Positions 50,592-58,062 of a DNA stretch of 58,062 nt are shown here, one piece after another. The DNA is from a virus, in the IMG/VR virus record IMGVR_UViG_3300020187_000039, positions 1 to 58,062 of that record. One strand, given 5' to 3'. Position numbers and translations under genes: made by a program. Numbering within the stretch: position 1 is the stretch's first letter; every line of letters begins with the position of its first letter. The notes under the pieces are model-generated. The model was not told the DNA's origin. It ran no database searches and saw only the letters and a program-made list of their open reading frames with translations.

Positions 50592-50622
50592 AAAAAAAAG
50601 GATCCCAATGGGATCCTTTTTT
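50592..50622 (-). terminator. Strong intrinsic terminator after the collagen-like genes
   Basis: AAAAAAGGATCCC / GGGATCCTTTTTT (50594-50606 and 50610-50622) with a 3-nt loop; on the minus strand the stem is followed by a T8 run (50599-50592). It is 21 nt after the stop of the 864-aa gene and separates it from the dioxygenase cluster. Confidence 0.88.
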
Positions 50623-50643
50623 AATATTAAGTATGTGAGTTGA

Positions 50644-53238
50644 TTATATTTGCCCTTTGAGGCCTCCACCAGCGCCTCCGGTTTGCGTAACTAATCCATT
50701 AACGAATGTGACATTGTGTCCCGTACTAAAGTAAATGGTTTCACTAATCCCACTAGTTGGTCCGTTAGTTCCTTGAGATCCTCGAGGACCCTTTACTCCC
50801 GCAGGACCAAGTTGGCCCGTATTTCCAGTAAATCCTTTATAACCTTGTGCTCCATTGGTACCTTTAGCTCCTGGAGCTCCTTTAGCTCCTTGAGAACCAT
50901 TATTACCCTTAAGACCCTGTGGCCCTCTTGGTCCGGTGCTACCATTTAGTCCTTTATAACCTGTTGGTCCTACTAGCCGTGCTCCTTGTGGTCCTCTATA
51001 TCCAACTCCTAGACTACTACCAGTAGTTCCTTGGAATCCTCGAACTGTTCCAGTTGGTCCTTTATAGCCGGTAAGTCCTTTAAATCCTGTATAGCCTGTA
51101 ATAGTAGATCCAGTGGTTCCTTTTAAACCCTGTGGCCCGACATATCCTTGAACTCCTTTTGGACTTGCTCCAGTATTACCTTGTGCTCCTTGAGGTCCAG
51201 TATATCCTTTTGCTCCTCCTGGTTGTGATCCTTTAAGACCTTGATCTCCCTGAACACCAATAAATCCAATATACCCCTTAGGCATTGCTCCTTTAGCACC
51301 CTGATTTCCTTGGGCTCCTTGTGGTCCTCTATGTCCAGTTGGAGAATCTCCAATCGGTCCGGTGTTACCATTTAGTCCTTTATAACCTGTAACTCCTTTA
51401 TATGAGGTTGGACGTACACCTTGAGTTCCCTGTGGTCCTCTTGGTCCAGTGCTTCCGGTTGGTTGTGCTCCTTTATCTCCTTGAGTACCTTGTGCTCCTT
51501 GTGGTCCTCTTGATCCTCCGGGCTGTGCTCCTTTATTTCCTTGGAATCCTCTTGGTCCTGTTACTCCAATAAATCCTTTTGGCTGAGCTCCTGTATATCC
51601 TTGAACTCCTTGAGCTCCTTGAACTCCTCTAAATCCTGTTGGATTTGCTCCTTGGAAACCTCTTTCTCCATTAATTCCTGTGTAACCGGTTGCTCCTGTT
51701 GGTGAAGATCCTTGAACTCCTCTATAACCAGTTGCTCCAATAAATCCAATATACCCCTTTGGCATTGCTCCTTTTAATCCTTGGAAACCTCTTGGTCCTG
51801 TTGGTCCAGTTGGCGAAGTTGGTCTAGCTCCTTGGAAACCTCTTGGTCCCGTATTTCCAGGATCACCGATAATTGCGTCATATGCAGGTCCTGTTGGTCC
51901 TGTATATCCTGTTGGTCCGTTTGGTCCTATGTGTCCTTTTGGACTTGCTCCGATATTACCCTGTGCTCCTTGAGATCCTTTAAGACCAGTATATCCCTTT
52001 GGACTTGGTCCTGTATATCCTGTTGGTCCGTTTACTCCTTTATCTCCTTGGAATCCTCTATTAGTACTTCCTTGAGATCCTCTAATACCCTGTACTCCTT
52101 GAAACCCTCTTGGTCCTGTTGGTGAATTACCAATAGCTCCTTGAAAACCTCTTGGTCCAGGATCTCCTGTTTGAGCAGCTGGCGTACTTCCAGTATTTCC
52201 TTGAAAACCTCTTTCTCCGTTTAATCCTTTGTCTCCAACTGGATTTGCTCCTTGTGCTCCTTTAAAACCAGGATAACCTTCAGCTCCTTGAAAACCTTTT
52301 GGACTATTTCCAACGTCTCCTTGAAAACCTCTATCTCCGTTTAATCCTTTGTCTCCAACTGGATTTGCTCCTTGTGCTCCTTTAAAACCAGGATGACCTT
52401 CAGCTCCTTGGAAACCTTTTGGTGAATCACCAACATTTCCTTGAAAACCTCTGTCTCCAGTTTGTCCTACTTGTGCAGTTTGAGTTGAACCCTGTGCTCC
52501 TTTTAGTCCGGTAGCACCCTGTGAACCTTTATGTCCTTTTTGATTTGTACCTGCAGAACCTTGAAATCCTACATGTCCAACAAAACCAGTTGCTCCACCT
52601 GGATTTAAACCCGTAGTACCTTGATCTCCTTGAAAACCTCTGAAACCAGTTGCTCCTGTTAATTGATCTCCCTGAAACCCTCTTGGTCCATCAGGTCCAA
52701 TATCACCAACGTAAGCTGTAATTACATTACCCTGTGATCCAGTTGAACCTTGATCTCCTTTTATTCCTTTAAGACCATTAGTTATTTTACCTGCATCTCC
52801 ATCTGTTCCTTGATTTCCTCTAAAACCTTCTGGTCCTTCTGGTGAATCTCCAATTGTTCCTTGGAATCCTCTAAAACCTTGATCAGCAGTACCTTTATTT
52901 CCTTGAAAACCTCGATCTCCTTGAAAACCTATATTACCTTCATAACCTTGATGTCCTTGTGGACTGTCTCCTTGAAAACCTCTGAAACCAGTATCTCCAA
53001 CAGGTTCTAAACCTGCAGATCCTTGAACTCCTTTATCTCCTTGAAAACCTCTATCTCCTTGAAAACCTTGAGCTCCAACAATACCTTGAAAACCTTGATC
53101 TCCTTGAAAACCTTGAGCTCCAACAATACCTTGGTCTCCCTGGTCTCCTTTCAATTCAGGATAGTTATTAGCATCAAAGTTACCAGTATGTAAGGGAGTT
53201 TCTCCCCCTACAAGTGATCCTGTATTTAATTTTGCCAT
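50644..53238 (-). CDS. Collagen-like fibre protein, 864 aa
   Basis: Residues 1-30 form a short non-collagen head ([11 protein letters not shown], then L-H-T-G-N). About 260 Gly-X-Y triplets follow to near residue 830, with frequent G-F-Q, G-P-T, G-P-R and G-Y-K units and a few interruptions. The last 35 residues are a non-collagen cap ([15 protein letters not shown], then G-G-L-K-G). Y positions favour Gln, Thr, Lys and Asp, and Pro is mainly in X. Such rods are found in tail or head fibres. It is the last of three tandem genes and ends at a strong terminator. A near-perfect 120-bp repeat is inside (52201-52440). Confidence 0.85.
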   Translation of the reverse strand: MAKLNTGSLVGGETPLHTGNFDANNYPELKGDQGDQGIVGAQGFQGDQGFQGIVGAQGFQGDRGFQGDKGVQGSAGLEPVGDTGFRGFQGDSPQGHQGYEGNIGFQGDRGFQGNKGTADQGFRGFQGTIGDSPEGPEGFRGNQGTDGDAGKITNGLKGIKGDQGSTGSQGNVITAYVGDIGPDGPRGFQGDQLTGATGFRGFQGDQGTTGLNPGGATGFVGHVGFQGSAGTNQKGHKGSQGATGLKGAQGSTQTAQVGQTGDRGFQGNVGDSPKGFQGAEGHPGFKGAQGANPVGDKGLNGDRGFQGDVGNSPKGFQGAEGYPGFKGAQGANPVGDKGLNGERGFQGNTGSTPAAQTGDPGPRGFQGAIGNSPTGPRGFQGVQGIRGSQGSTNRGFQGDKGVNGPTGYTGPSPKGYTGLKGSQGAQGNIGASPKGHIGPNGPTGYTGPTGPAYDAIIGDPGNTGPRGFQGARPTSPTGPTGPRGFQGLKGAMPKGYIGFIGATGYRGVQGSSPTGATGYTGINGERGFQGANPTGFRGVQGAQGVQGYTGAQPKGFIGVTGPRGFQGNKGAQPGGSRGPQGAQGTQGDKGAQPTGSTGPRGPQGTQGVRPTSYKGVTGYKGLNGNTGPIGDSPTGHRGPQGAQGNQGAKGAMPKGYIGFIGVQGDQGLKGSQPGGAKGYTGPQGAQGNTGASPKGVQGYVGPQGLKGTTGSTITGYTGFKGLTGYKGPTGTVRGFQGTTGSSLGVGYRGPQGARLVGPTGYKGLNGSTGPRGPQGLKGNNGSQGAKGAPGAKGTNGAQGYKGFTGNTGQLGPAGVKGPRGSQGTNGPTSGISETIYFSTGHNVTFVNGLVTQTGGAGGGLKGQI
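52201..52440. repeat. Tandem 120-bp repeat inside a collagen-like gene
   Basis: Positions 52201-52320 and 52321-52440 match at nearly every base in their first 80 bases and differ by a few in the rest. The unit codes for 40 residues, which is not a whole number of Gly-X-Y triplets, so it includes an interruption (L-N-G-x-R, then P-V-G). It shows growth by unequal crossing over or slippage. Confidence 0.75.
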
Positions 53239-53278
53239 GTTATTTTTATTCTTTTTTTATATATAATTAACTTATTGG

Positions 53279-55936
53279 TTATTGGATAAATCCGTTTGAA
53301 ACAATATAGCCTGTTCCATTATCGTCTGTGAAAAATCCGTTAAAACCATTACCTATAGATCCACTTCCATGATAACCTTGTGGTCCTCTTGGTCCTGTTG
53401 GTCCATATCCGACTGGTCCCATACTTCCAGTTAATCCTCTTGCTCCTGCTGTTCCAGCTCCTCCGCCAGATCCTTGGAATCCTCTTGGTCCTGTTGATCC
53501 ATTTGCTCCTTGATATCCGACTGATCCTACTATCTGATTTCCTTGTGCTCCTGTTGCACCCTGGGCTCCTGGTATTCCTGTATATCCTTGAGGTCCTCTT
53601 GCTCCTTGAACTCCGTTTGGTCCTTTATATCCTGTTGGTCCATTATTACCTTGTGGTCCTCTTGACCCCGTTGGTCCTGTTGAACCTGTAGCTCCCTGTG
53701 GTCCCGTATTTCCTTGTGATCCCTGTGGACCAGTTGGTCCTTTATAACCTCCACCTCCGGCGGATCCGGATCCTCCTTGATATCCTCTTGGTCCTGTATT
53801 ACCAGTGGCTCCTTGTGCACCTTGGAATCCTGATATTCCTTTGTTTCCAGTGGCTCCTTGTGTTCCTCTATCTCCCACTGCCGAAGTAGTTCCAGTAAGT
53901 CCTTTATTACCAATAAATCCAGTATAACCTTTTGCTCCAGTTACTCCTTGTGCTCCAGTTGATCCCTGTGCTCCTTGATTTCCTTTAGCTCCAGTATTTC
54001 CCTGTGCTCCTGTTAATCCAGTTGCTCCTTTTAATCCAGTATATCCAGTTACTCCCTGTGCTCCTTGATTTCCTTGTGATCCGTTAACTCCTGTTTTACC
54101 AATAAATCCAGTATAACCTGTTGCTCCAGTTCCTCCTTGTGAACCGTTAACTCCAGGATAACCAGTTGGTCCCGTTGGTCCTTGATTTCCAACGGCTCCA
54201 GTTCCTCCAGTTGCTCCTTTAGCTCCAACAAGTCCAGTATATCCTTTTGGTCCGGTTGCACCCTGTGCTCCTGTAAATCCAGTAGGTCCTGTTGAACCTT
54301 TAGCTCCCTGTGCTCCTTGTGCTCCTTTTACATTAGTAAATCCTTGAGGTCCCGTTGGCCCTTGAGGACCGGTGTTACCAACCGCAGATGTTGTTCCTGT
54401 TAATCCTTTAAAACCAGTAGCTCCTTTTGCTCCTTGTGCTCCTTGTACTCCTGTTAATCCTTTAAAACCAGTAGCTCCTTTTGCTCCTTGTGCTCCTTGT
54501 GCTCCTTTAGGTCTTTGAGATCCCTGAGGTCCCTGAGCTCCTTTTGCTCCTTGAGAACCTTTATTACCAGTAGCTCCTTTAGCTCCTATTGCTCCCTGGA
54601 ATCCTCTTTCACCAAGTGAACCTTGATTTCCGATAACACCCTGGGGTCCAGTTGATCCCTGTGCTCCTTGATTTCCTTTTACTCCTTCAAATCCTGTTGA
54701 ACCAACAATTCCTATATAACCAGTATCTCCTTTGAAACCGGTAAATCCTGTAGATCCTTTAGCACCCTGTGCTCCAGTAACTCCTTGGAATCCCTTTGGT
54801 CCCGTAACTCCTTGTGGTCCTCTTCCACCAGCTCCGCCAGTTAATCCTTGATAACCAGTTGCTCCAATATTACCTTTAGCTCCTTGATTTCCTTTAGCTC
54901 CAGTATCTCCTTTAAGTCCGTTAGATCCTGTAATACCAACATACCCAGTAGAACCTGTAGCTCCTGTTGCTCCTTGATAACCAGTTGCTCCAATATTACC
55001 TTTAGCTCCTTGATTTCCTTTAGCTCCAGTATCTCCTTTAAGTCCGTTAGATCCTGTAATACCAACATACCCAGTAGAACCTGTAGCTCCAGTATCTCCT
55101 TGATAACCTGTTGCTCCAGTAGATCCTTGCGCTCCTTGAGATCCAGTACTTCCTTTATCTCCTAAAAGACCTTGAAATCCTCTTTCACCAGGATCTCCTG
55201 GTAAAGAATCCGAAGCAGTTGCTCCTTTAAATCCTTTTTGTCCTGTTGAACCTTTAGCTCCCTGAGATCCTTTAACTCCATTAGTTCCAGGTAATCCTTC
55301 AAAACCGGTAGATCCTTTAGATCCCTGTGCTCCATCAACTCCGGTAAATCCTTTTAAACCGGTTGAACCTTGTGATCCTTTATTTCCTTTAACTGATGTT
55401 GCTCCTTTTGCTCCTTGGAATCCTCTTTCTCCAGTATCTCCTTGTGTACCTTGTGTACCTTTAATACCGACAGAACCTTGACTTCCTTGAAAACCTCTTT
55501 CTCCGTTAATTCCTTTTACACCCTGTGCTCCAGTAAAACCTTGGAATCCTTGAAGTCCAATAGAACCTTGATCGCCGACTTGTCCTTGATAACCATTAGA
55601 ACCATTAGGACCTAATATACCTGTTATTCCTTTTTCTCCTCTAATTCCAGTAGCTCCGGTAAAACCTTGAAGACCAGTAGATCCTTGATTACCTTTACTA
55701 CCAGTAGATCCTTGATCACCTTGACTACCTTGATAACCCCCAGTTCCAACGAAACCTTGATTACCTGTATCACCTTGATGACCGACACTACCGTCGGATC
55801 CAACAGATCCTTGGGATCCTTGAGATCCCAATTCACCGTTCGGTCCAATAAGCTGAGGAAAATTCGTGCTATTAAGGTTACCACTGTGTAATACGAGATT
55901 ACCGTCTAACGTAGTACCTAAGATAAATTTTGCCAT
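53279..55936 (-). CDS. Collagen-like fibre protein, 885 aa
   Basis: Head at residues 1-30 ([17 protein letters not shown]), similar in layout to the 864-aa protein. About 275 Gly-X-Y triplets follow, dominated by G-x-Q, G-x-T and G-x-K units. The C-terminus is a short cap ending [10 protein letters not shown], again with an N-G near the end. Contains tandem repeats of 126 and 54 bp. It lies 40 nt upstream of the 864-aa gene and 35 nt downstream of the third. Likely a rod-like fibre; the partner head may fix it to the virion. Confidence 0.85.
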   Translation of the reverse strand: MAKFILGTTLDGNLVLHSGNLNSTNFPQLIGPNGELGSQGSQGSVGSDGSVGHQGDTGNQGFVGTGGYQGSQGDQGSTGSKGNQGSTGLQGFTGATGIRGEKGITGILGPNGSNGYQGQVGDQGSIGLQGFQGFTGAQGVKGINGERGFQGSQGSVGIKGTQGTQGDTGERGFQGAKGATSVKGNKGSQGSTGLKGFTGVDGAQGSKGSTGFEGLPGTNGVKGSQGAKGSTGQKGFKGATASDSLPGDPGERGFQGLLGDKGSTGSQGAQGSTGATGYQGDTGATGSTGYVGITGSNGLKGDTGAKGNQGAKGNIGATGYQGATGATGSTGYVGITGSNGLKGDTGAKGNQGAKGNIGATGYQGLTGGAGGRGPQGVTGPKGFQGVTGAQGAKGSTGFTGFKGDTGYIGIVGSTGFEGVKGNQGAQGSTGPQGVIGNQGSLGERGFQGAIGAKGATGNKGSQGAKGAQGPQGSQRPKGAQGAQGAKGATGFKGLTGVQGAQGAKGATGFKGLTGTTSAVGNTGPQGPTGPQGFTNVKGAQGAQGAKGSTGPTGFTGAQGATGPKGYTGLVGAKGATGGTGAVGNQGPTGPTGYPGVNGSQGGTGATGYTGFIGKTGVNGSQGNQGAQGVTGYTGLKGATGLTGAQGNTGAKGNQGAQGSTGAQGVTGAKGYTGFIGNKGLTGTTSAVGDRGTQGATGNKGISGFQGAQGATGNTGPRGYQGGSGSAGGGGYKGPTGPQGSQGNTGPQGATGSTGPTGSRGPQGNNGPTGYKGPNGVQGARGPQGYTGIPGAQGATGAQGNQIVGSVGYQGANGSTGPRGFQGSGGGAGTAGARGLTGSMGPVGYGPTGPRGPQGYHGSGSIGNGFNGFFTDDNGTGYIVSNGFIQ
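54401..54508. repeat. Tandem 54-bp repeat inside a collagen-like gene
   Basis: Two copies with a 54-bp period, coding for 18 residues (six Gly-X-Y triplets). The second copy has the same sequence for most of its length. It is a compact internal duplication in the collagen region. Confidence 0.65.
54850..55101. repeat. Tandem 126-bp repeat inside a collagen-like gene
   Basis: Copies begin at 54850 and 54976; they are identical for about 113 bases, then diverge (cctgttgct versus ccagtatct). The 126-bp unit is 42 residues, exactly 14 triplets. The recent duplication kept the collagen register. Confidence 0.8.
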
Positions 55937-55971
55937 GTTATTATTTTTATATTTTTATTTGTTTTATATTG

Positions 55972-58062
55972 TTATCCAATATTTACACCGTTTTGGATAG
56001 TACGTACTCCACGCGTATGAAATATTTGACCGCTAAATCCTCCGGTTGCATTATTACCTTGATAACCCTGTGGTCCTCTTGCTCCGGTACCAGATCCACC
56101 CTGGACTCCTTGATAACCTTGTGGTCCTCTTGCAGGTGCAGGCTGTCCTCCAGCGCCTTGATAACCTTGAGGTCCTGATGTTGCGGAAGCTCCTTTTGCT
56201 CCTTGTGTTCCTTGTGCTCCTGTTGCTCCTTTTAAACCTTGAGGTCCTCTTGGTCCTGCACCACCATTAAGTCCTACATAACCTTGTGCTCCACGTGCTC
56301 CAACGTTTCCGTTTGCACCTTGTACTCCTTGAGGTCCTGTATATCCTTGAACTCCTTGAGCTCCCTGGGTTCCTTGAGCTCCTCTTACAGTACCTGCAGG
56401 TCCAATAAAACCTTTAAGTCCGGTTGAACCTTGTGGTCCTCTTACTCCCTGTGGCCCTGTTGGTCCTGTATATCCTTTTGGTCCTGTTGCTCCTTGGAAT
56501 CCTCTGTGACCTGGCGCACCACTATAACCTTGTGGTCCAGTTAGTCCTTTATAACCCTGTACTCCTTGAGTTCCTCTTGCAGCCGCAGTTCCCTGTGGTC
56601 CAGTTATTCCTTTATCACCAGTAGCTCCTTGTGGTCCTCTTGGTCCAGTAGATCCTTTAAAACCTGTATCTCCTTTTGCTCCTTGTGCTCCTCTAATTCC
56701 TTGTGGTCCAAGATCTCCAGTAGGTCCAGTTGCTCCTTTAGGTCCGATATATCCGATATATCCTTTTGGTCCAGTTGCTCCTTGAGGTCCTTTAATTCCT
56801 TTTGCTCCAGTTGCTCCTTGATTACCCTTTGGTCCAGTTATTCCCTGAACTCCTTTTGCTCCTTGAACACCAATTGTTCCCTGAGCTCCTTGAGGTCCAG
56901 TATTTCCTTGAGGTCCTCTAATAGTTCCAGTACTTCCGGTTGCTCCTTGAAAACCTTTATTACCAGTAGCTCCGGTTGCTCCTTGATTACCTTTAATTCC
57001 TTGGAATCCTCTGTCTCCAGTTGCTGCAGTAGATCCTTTAAGACCTTGTGCTCCTCTAACTCCTTGATTTCCTTGGAATCCTCTTGGTGCAGCAGTTCCC
57101 TGTGCTCCAGTATTTCCTTGAAATCCAATCTTTCCAGTTGGTCCTAAATCACCAATTGCTCCGGTATTTCCTTGAACTCCAATAAATCCTTTATCTCCTT
57201 TAATTGCACTTGGTGCGATATATCCAGTATCTCCCTGGAATCCTCTGTCTCCAGTTGCTCCTTGATTACCCTGTGCTCCTGTTACTCCAGTATATCCTTT
57301 TGCACCAGTAGTACCTTTAGCTCCTTGGAATCCTCTTGGTCCGCTAGATCCTTGATGTCCTCTTTCACCAGCATCTCCTTGAACTCCTTTTGAACCTTGT
57401 GGTCCAACTGCTCCAACAGATCCCTGTGCTCCTATTATTCCAGTGTTTCCTTGAACTCCAGTTGCTCCAGTTGCTCCTTTATCTCCAGTTGCTCCTTGAG
57501 GTCCTGTATAACCTTTTGCTCCTTGTGCTCCAAGAGGTCCTGTTAAACCTTTAGCTCCTTGATCTCCTTTGAAACCTTGATCTCCTTTAAGACCAACATT
57601 TCCAATAACACCTTGGTTTCCTTGAAAACCTCTTGGACCAGTGTTACCCTGTGCTCCAGTTGATCCTTTTAAACCTTTAGCTCCTTGATCTCCTTTGAAA
57701 CCTTGATCTCCTTTAAGACCAACATTTCCAATAACACCTTGGTTTCCTTGAAAACCTCTTGGACCAGTGTTACCCTGTGCTCCAGTTGATCCTTTTAAAC
57801 CTTTAGCTCCCTGTGATCCTTTAAAACCTCTTTCACCAATGATACCATCGGCTCCAGTAGATCCTTGATAACCTGTTGCTCCAGTAGATCCTTGTGTTCC
57901 TATTACTTTATTAATACCAGCGTCTCCTTGAGTTCCTTGATTTCCTTGAAAACCTCTGTCTCCTACGGGTCCGTTAATACCTGTTGTTCCTTTAATTCCT
58001 TTGTCTCCTTGGAATCCTCTGGCTCCATTTGAACCATTATTTCCTTTTGCTCCTTGAGGTCC
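55972..58062 (-). CDS. Collagen-like fibre protein, 5' end missing (at least 696 aa)
   Basis: The frame enters from the right edge already in Gly-X-Y repeats and ends at TAA 55974-55972 after a short cap (G-F-S-G-Q-I-F-H-T-R-G-V-R-T-I-Q-N-G-V-N-I-G). Like its two neighbours it ends with an N-G close to the C-terminus, so the three caps probably share a fold. Y positions again favour Gln, Thr and Lys. The 126-bp repeat at 57543-57794 is inside. The true start lies outside the window. Confidence 0.85.
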   Translation of the reverse strand, partial: GPQGAKGNNGSNGARGFQGDKGIKGTTGINGPVGDRGFQGNQGTQGDAGINKVIGTQGSTGATGYQGSTGADGIIGERGFKGSQGAKGLKGSTGAQGNTGPRGFQGNQGVIGNVGLKGDQGFKGDQGAKGLKGSTGAQGNTGPRGFQGNQGVIGNVGLKGDQGFKGDQGAKGLTGPLGAQGAKGYTGPQGATGDKGATGATGVQGNTGIIGAQGSVGAVGPQGSKGVQGDAGERGHQGSSGPRGFQGAKGTTGAKGYTGVTGAQGNQGATGDRGFQGDTGYIAPSAIKGDKGFIGVQGNTGAIGDLGPTGKIGFQGNTGAQGTAAPRGFQGNQGVRGAQGLKGSTAATGDRGFQGIKGNQGATGATGNKGFQGATGSTGTIRGPQGNTGPQGAQGTIGVQGAKGVQGITGPKGNQGATGAKGIKGPQGATGPKGYIGYIGPKGATGPTGDLGPQGIRGAQGAKGDTGFKGSTGPRGPQGATGDKGITGPQGTAAARGTQGVQGYKGLTGPQGYSGAPGHRGFQGATGPKGYTGPTGPQGVRGPQGSTGLKGFIGPAGTVRGAQGTQGAQGVQGYTGPQGVQGANGNVGARGAQGYVGLNGGAGPRGPQGLKGATGAQGTQGAKGASATSGPQGYQGAGGQPAPARGPQGYQGVQGGSGTGARGPQGYQGNNATGGFSGQIFHTRGVRTIQNGVNIG
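57543..57794. repeat. Perfect tandem 126-bp repeat
   Basis: 57543-57668 and 57669-57794 are identical at all 126 bases, coding for 42 residues (14 triplets), and a partial third copy of about 15 bases follows. Perfect identity implies a very recent duplication or gene conversion. Confidence 0.85.

Noticed and set aside
50716-57393. Many open frames on the plus strand across the collagen-like genes (Ser/Leu/Trp-rich products)
   Set aside because: They arise because Gly-X-Y codons read in antisense avoid stops. Their products are low-complexity Ser/Cys/Trp or Leu strings and no leaders or neighbours support them.
54850-57794. CRISPR-like regular repeats
   Set aside because: Repeats are head-to-tail, without unique spacers, and lie inside an open Gly-X-Y frame.
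1-58062. Prophage attachment sites, integrase or insertion sequences
   Set aside because: No integrase, transposase or terminal inverted repeat was recognised anywhere; all genes run one way as in a lytic phage.

Overview
The window looks like an internal piece of the genome of a large, contractile-tailed (T4-like) bacteriophage that infects a Bacteroidota host, probably a flavobacterium and probably aquatic. The phage call rests on a set of baseplate genes: gp6/J-like wedge, gp25, a gp5-like OB-fold spike, a gp27-like hub and a gp53-like LysM protein, together with very long tail-fibre genes. The host call rests on three things. The encoded ribosomal protein bS21 looks like the Bacteroidota form. 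Start codons are preceded by A/T-rich leaders with almost no Shine-Dalgarno sequences. The base composition is strongly AT-rich. Every gene I accept lies on the minus strand, so transcription runs from the right end of the window to the left. Genes are packed tightly, with many 1-14 nt overlaps, and no gap exceeds 300 bases.

Layout in transcription order. (1) 58062-50644: three consecutive giant collagen-like (Gly-X-Y) proteins, the first cut by the window edge, ending at a strong terminator. (2) 50538-45931: a 2-oxoglutarate/Fe(II) dioxygenase, a multidomain glycosyltransferase and a second, prolyl-hydroxylase-like dioxygenase, followed by small genes and a DnaQ-like exonuclease. I read parts 1 and 2 as a candidate system for making and modifying collagen-like fibres. 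(3) 45903-42011: a host-takeover-like operon running from a promoter motif to a double terminator. It encodes two of three small paralogues ending in EEYEKC before bS21 and the third after it, plus a J-domain chaperone, PhoH, RNase HII and a membrane protein. (4) 41955-36465: a second unit with the same promoter motif. It encodes UV-damage endonuclease and a run of otherwise unrelated proteins (zinc-ribbon, GNAT, ATP-grasp, acidic protein and others). Six of these share an N-terminal peptide of the form M-K-x-I-K-L-F-E-x-F-x-x-E that resembles the T4 capsid-targeting sequence. dCMP deaminase follows the terminator.

(5) 35925-25856: small unknown genes, then the baseplate hub and tail-tip block (tube-like protein, gp53-like, gp27-like, gp5-like spike). 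(6) 25797-24529: a four-domain ribosomal protein S1 homologue with its own terminator. A third copy of the promoter motif follows and leads into small genes and an amidoligase-like protein. (7) 22204-665: gp25, gp6, and a chain of long wedge, fibre and adaptor proteins. Two of these are paralogues with short collagen segments and a tail-collar domain. (8) 662-1: the start of a membrane-anchored coiled-coil protein.

The main hypotheses are these. The phage may hydroxylate and glycosylate its collagen-like fibres. It may package a set of enzymes inside the capsid using a shared N-terminal tag. It may alter host translation initiation with its own bS21 and S1. A shared bipartite promoter, TTTTTTTATATCA-N10-TTATATTTA, may drive at least three operons. 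All functional statements come from reading motifs by eye; no database search was possible.
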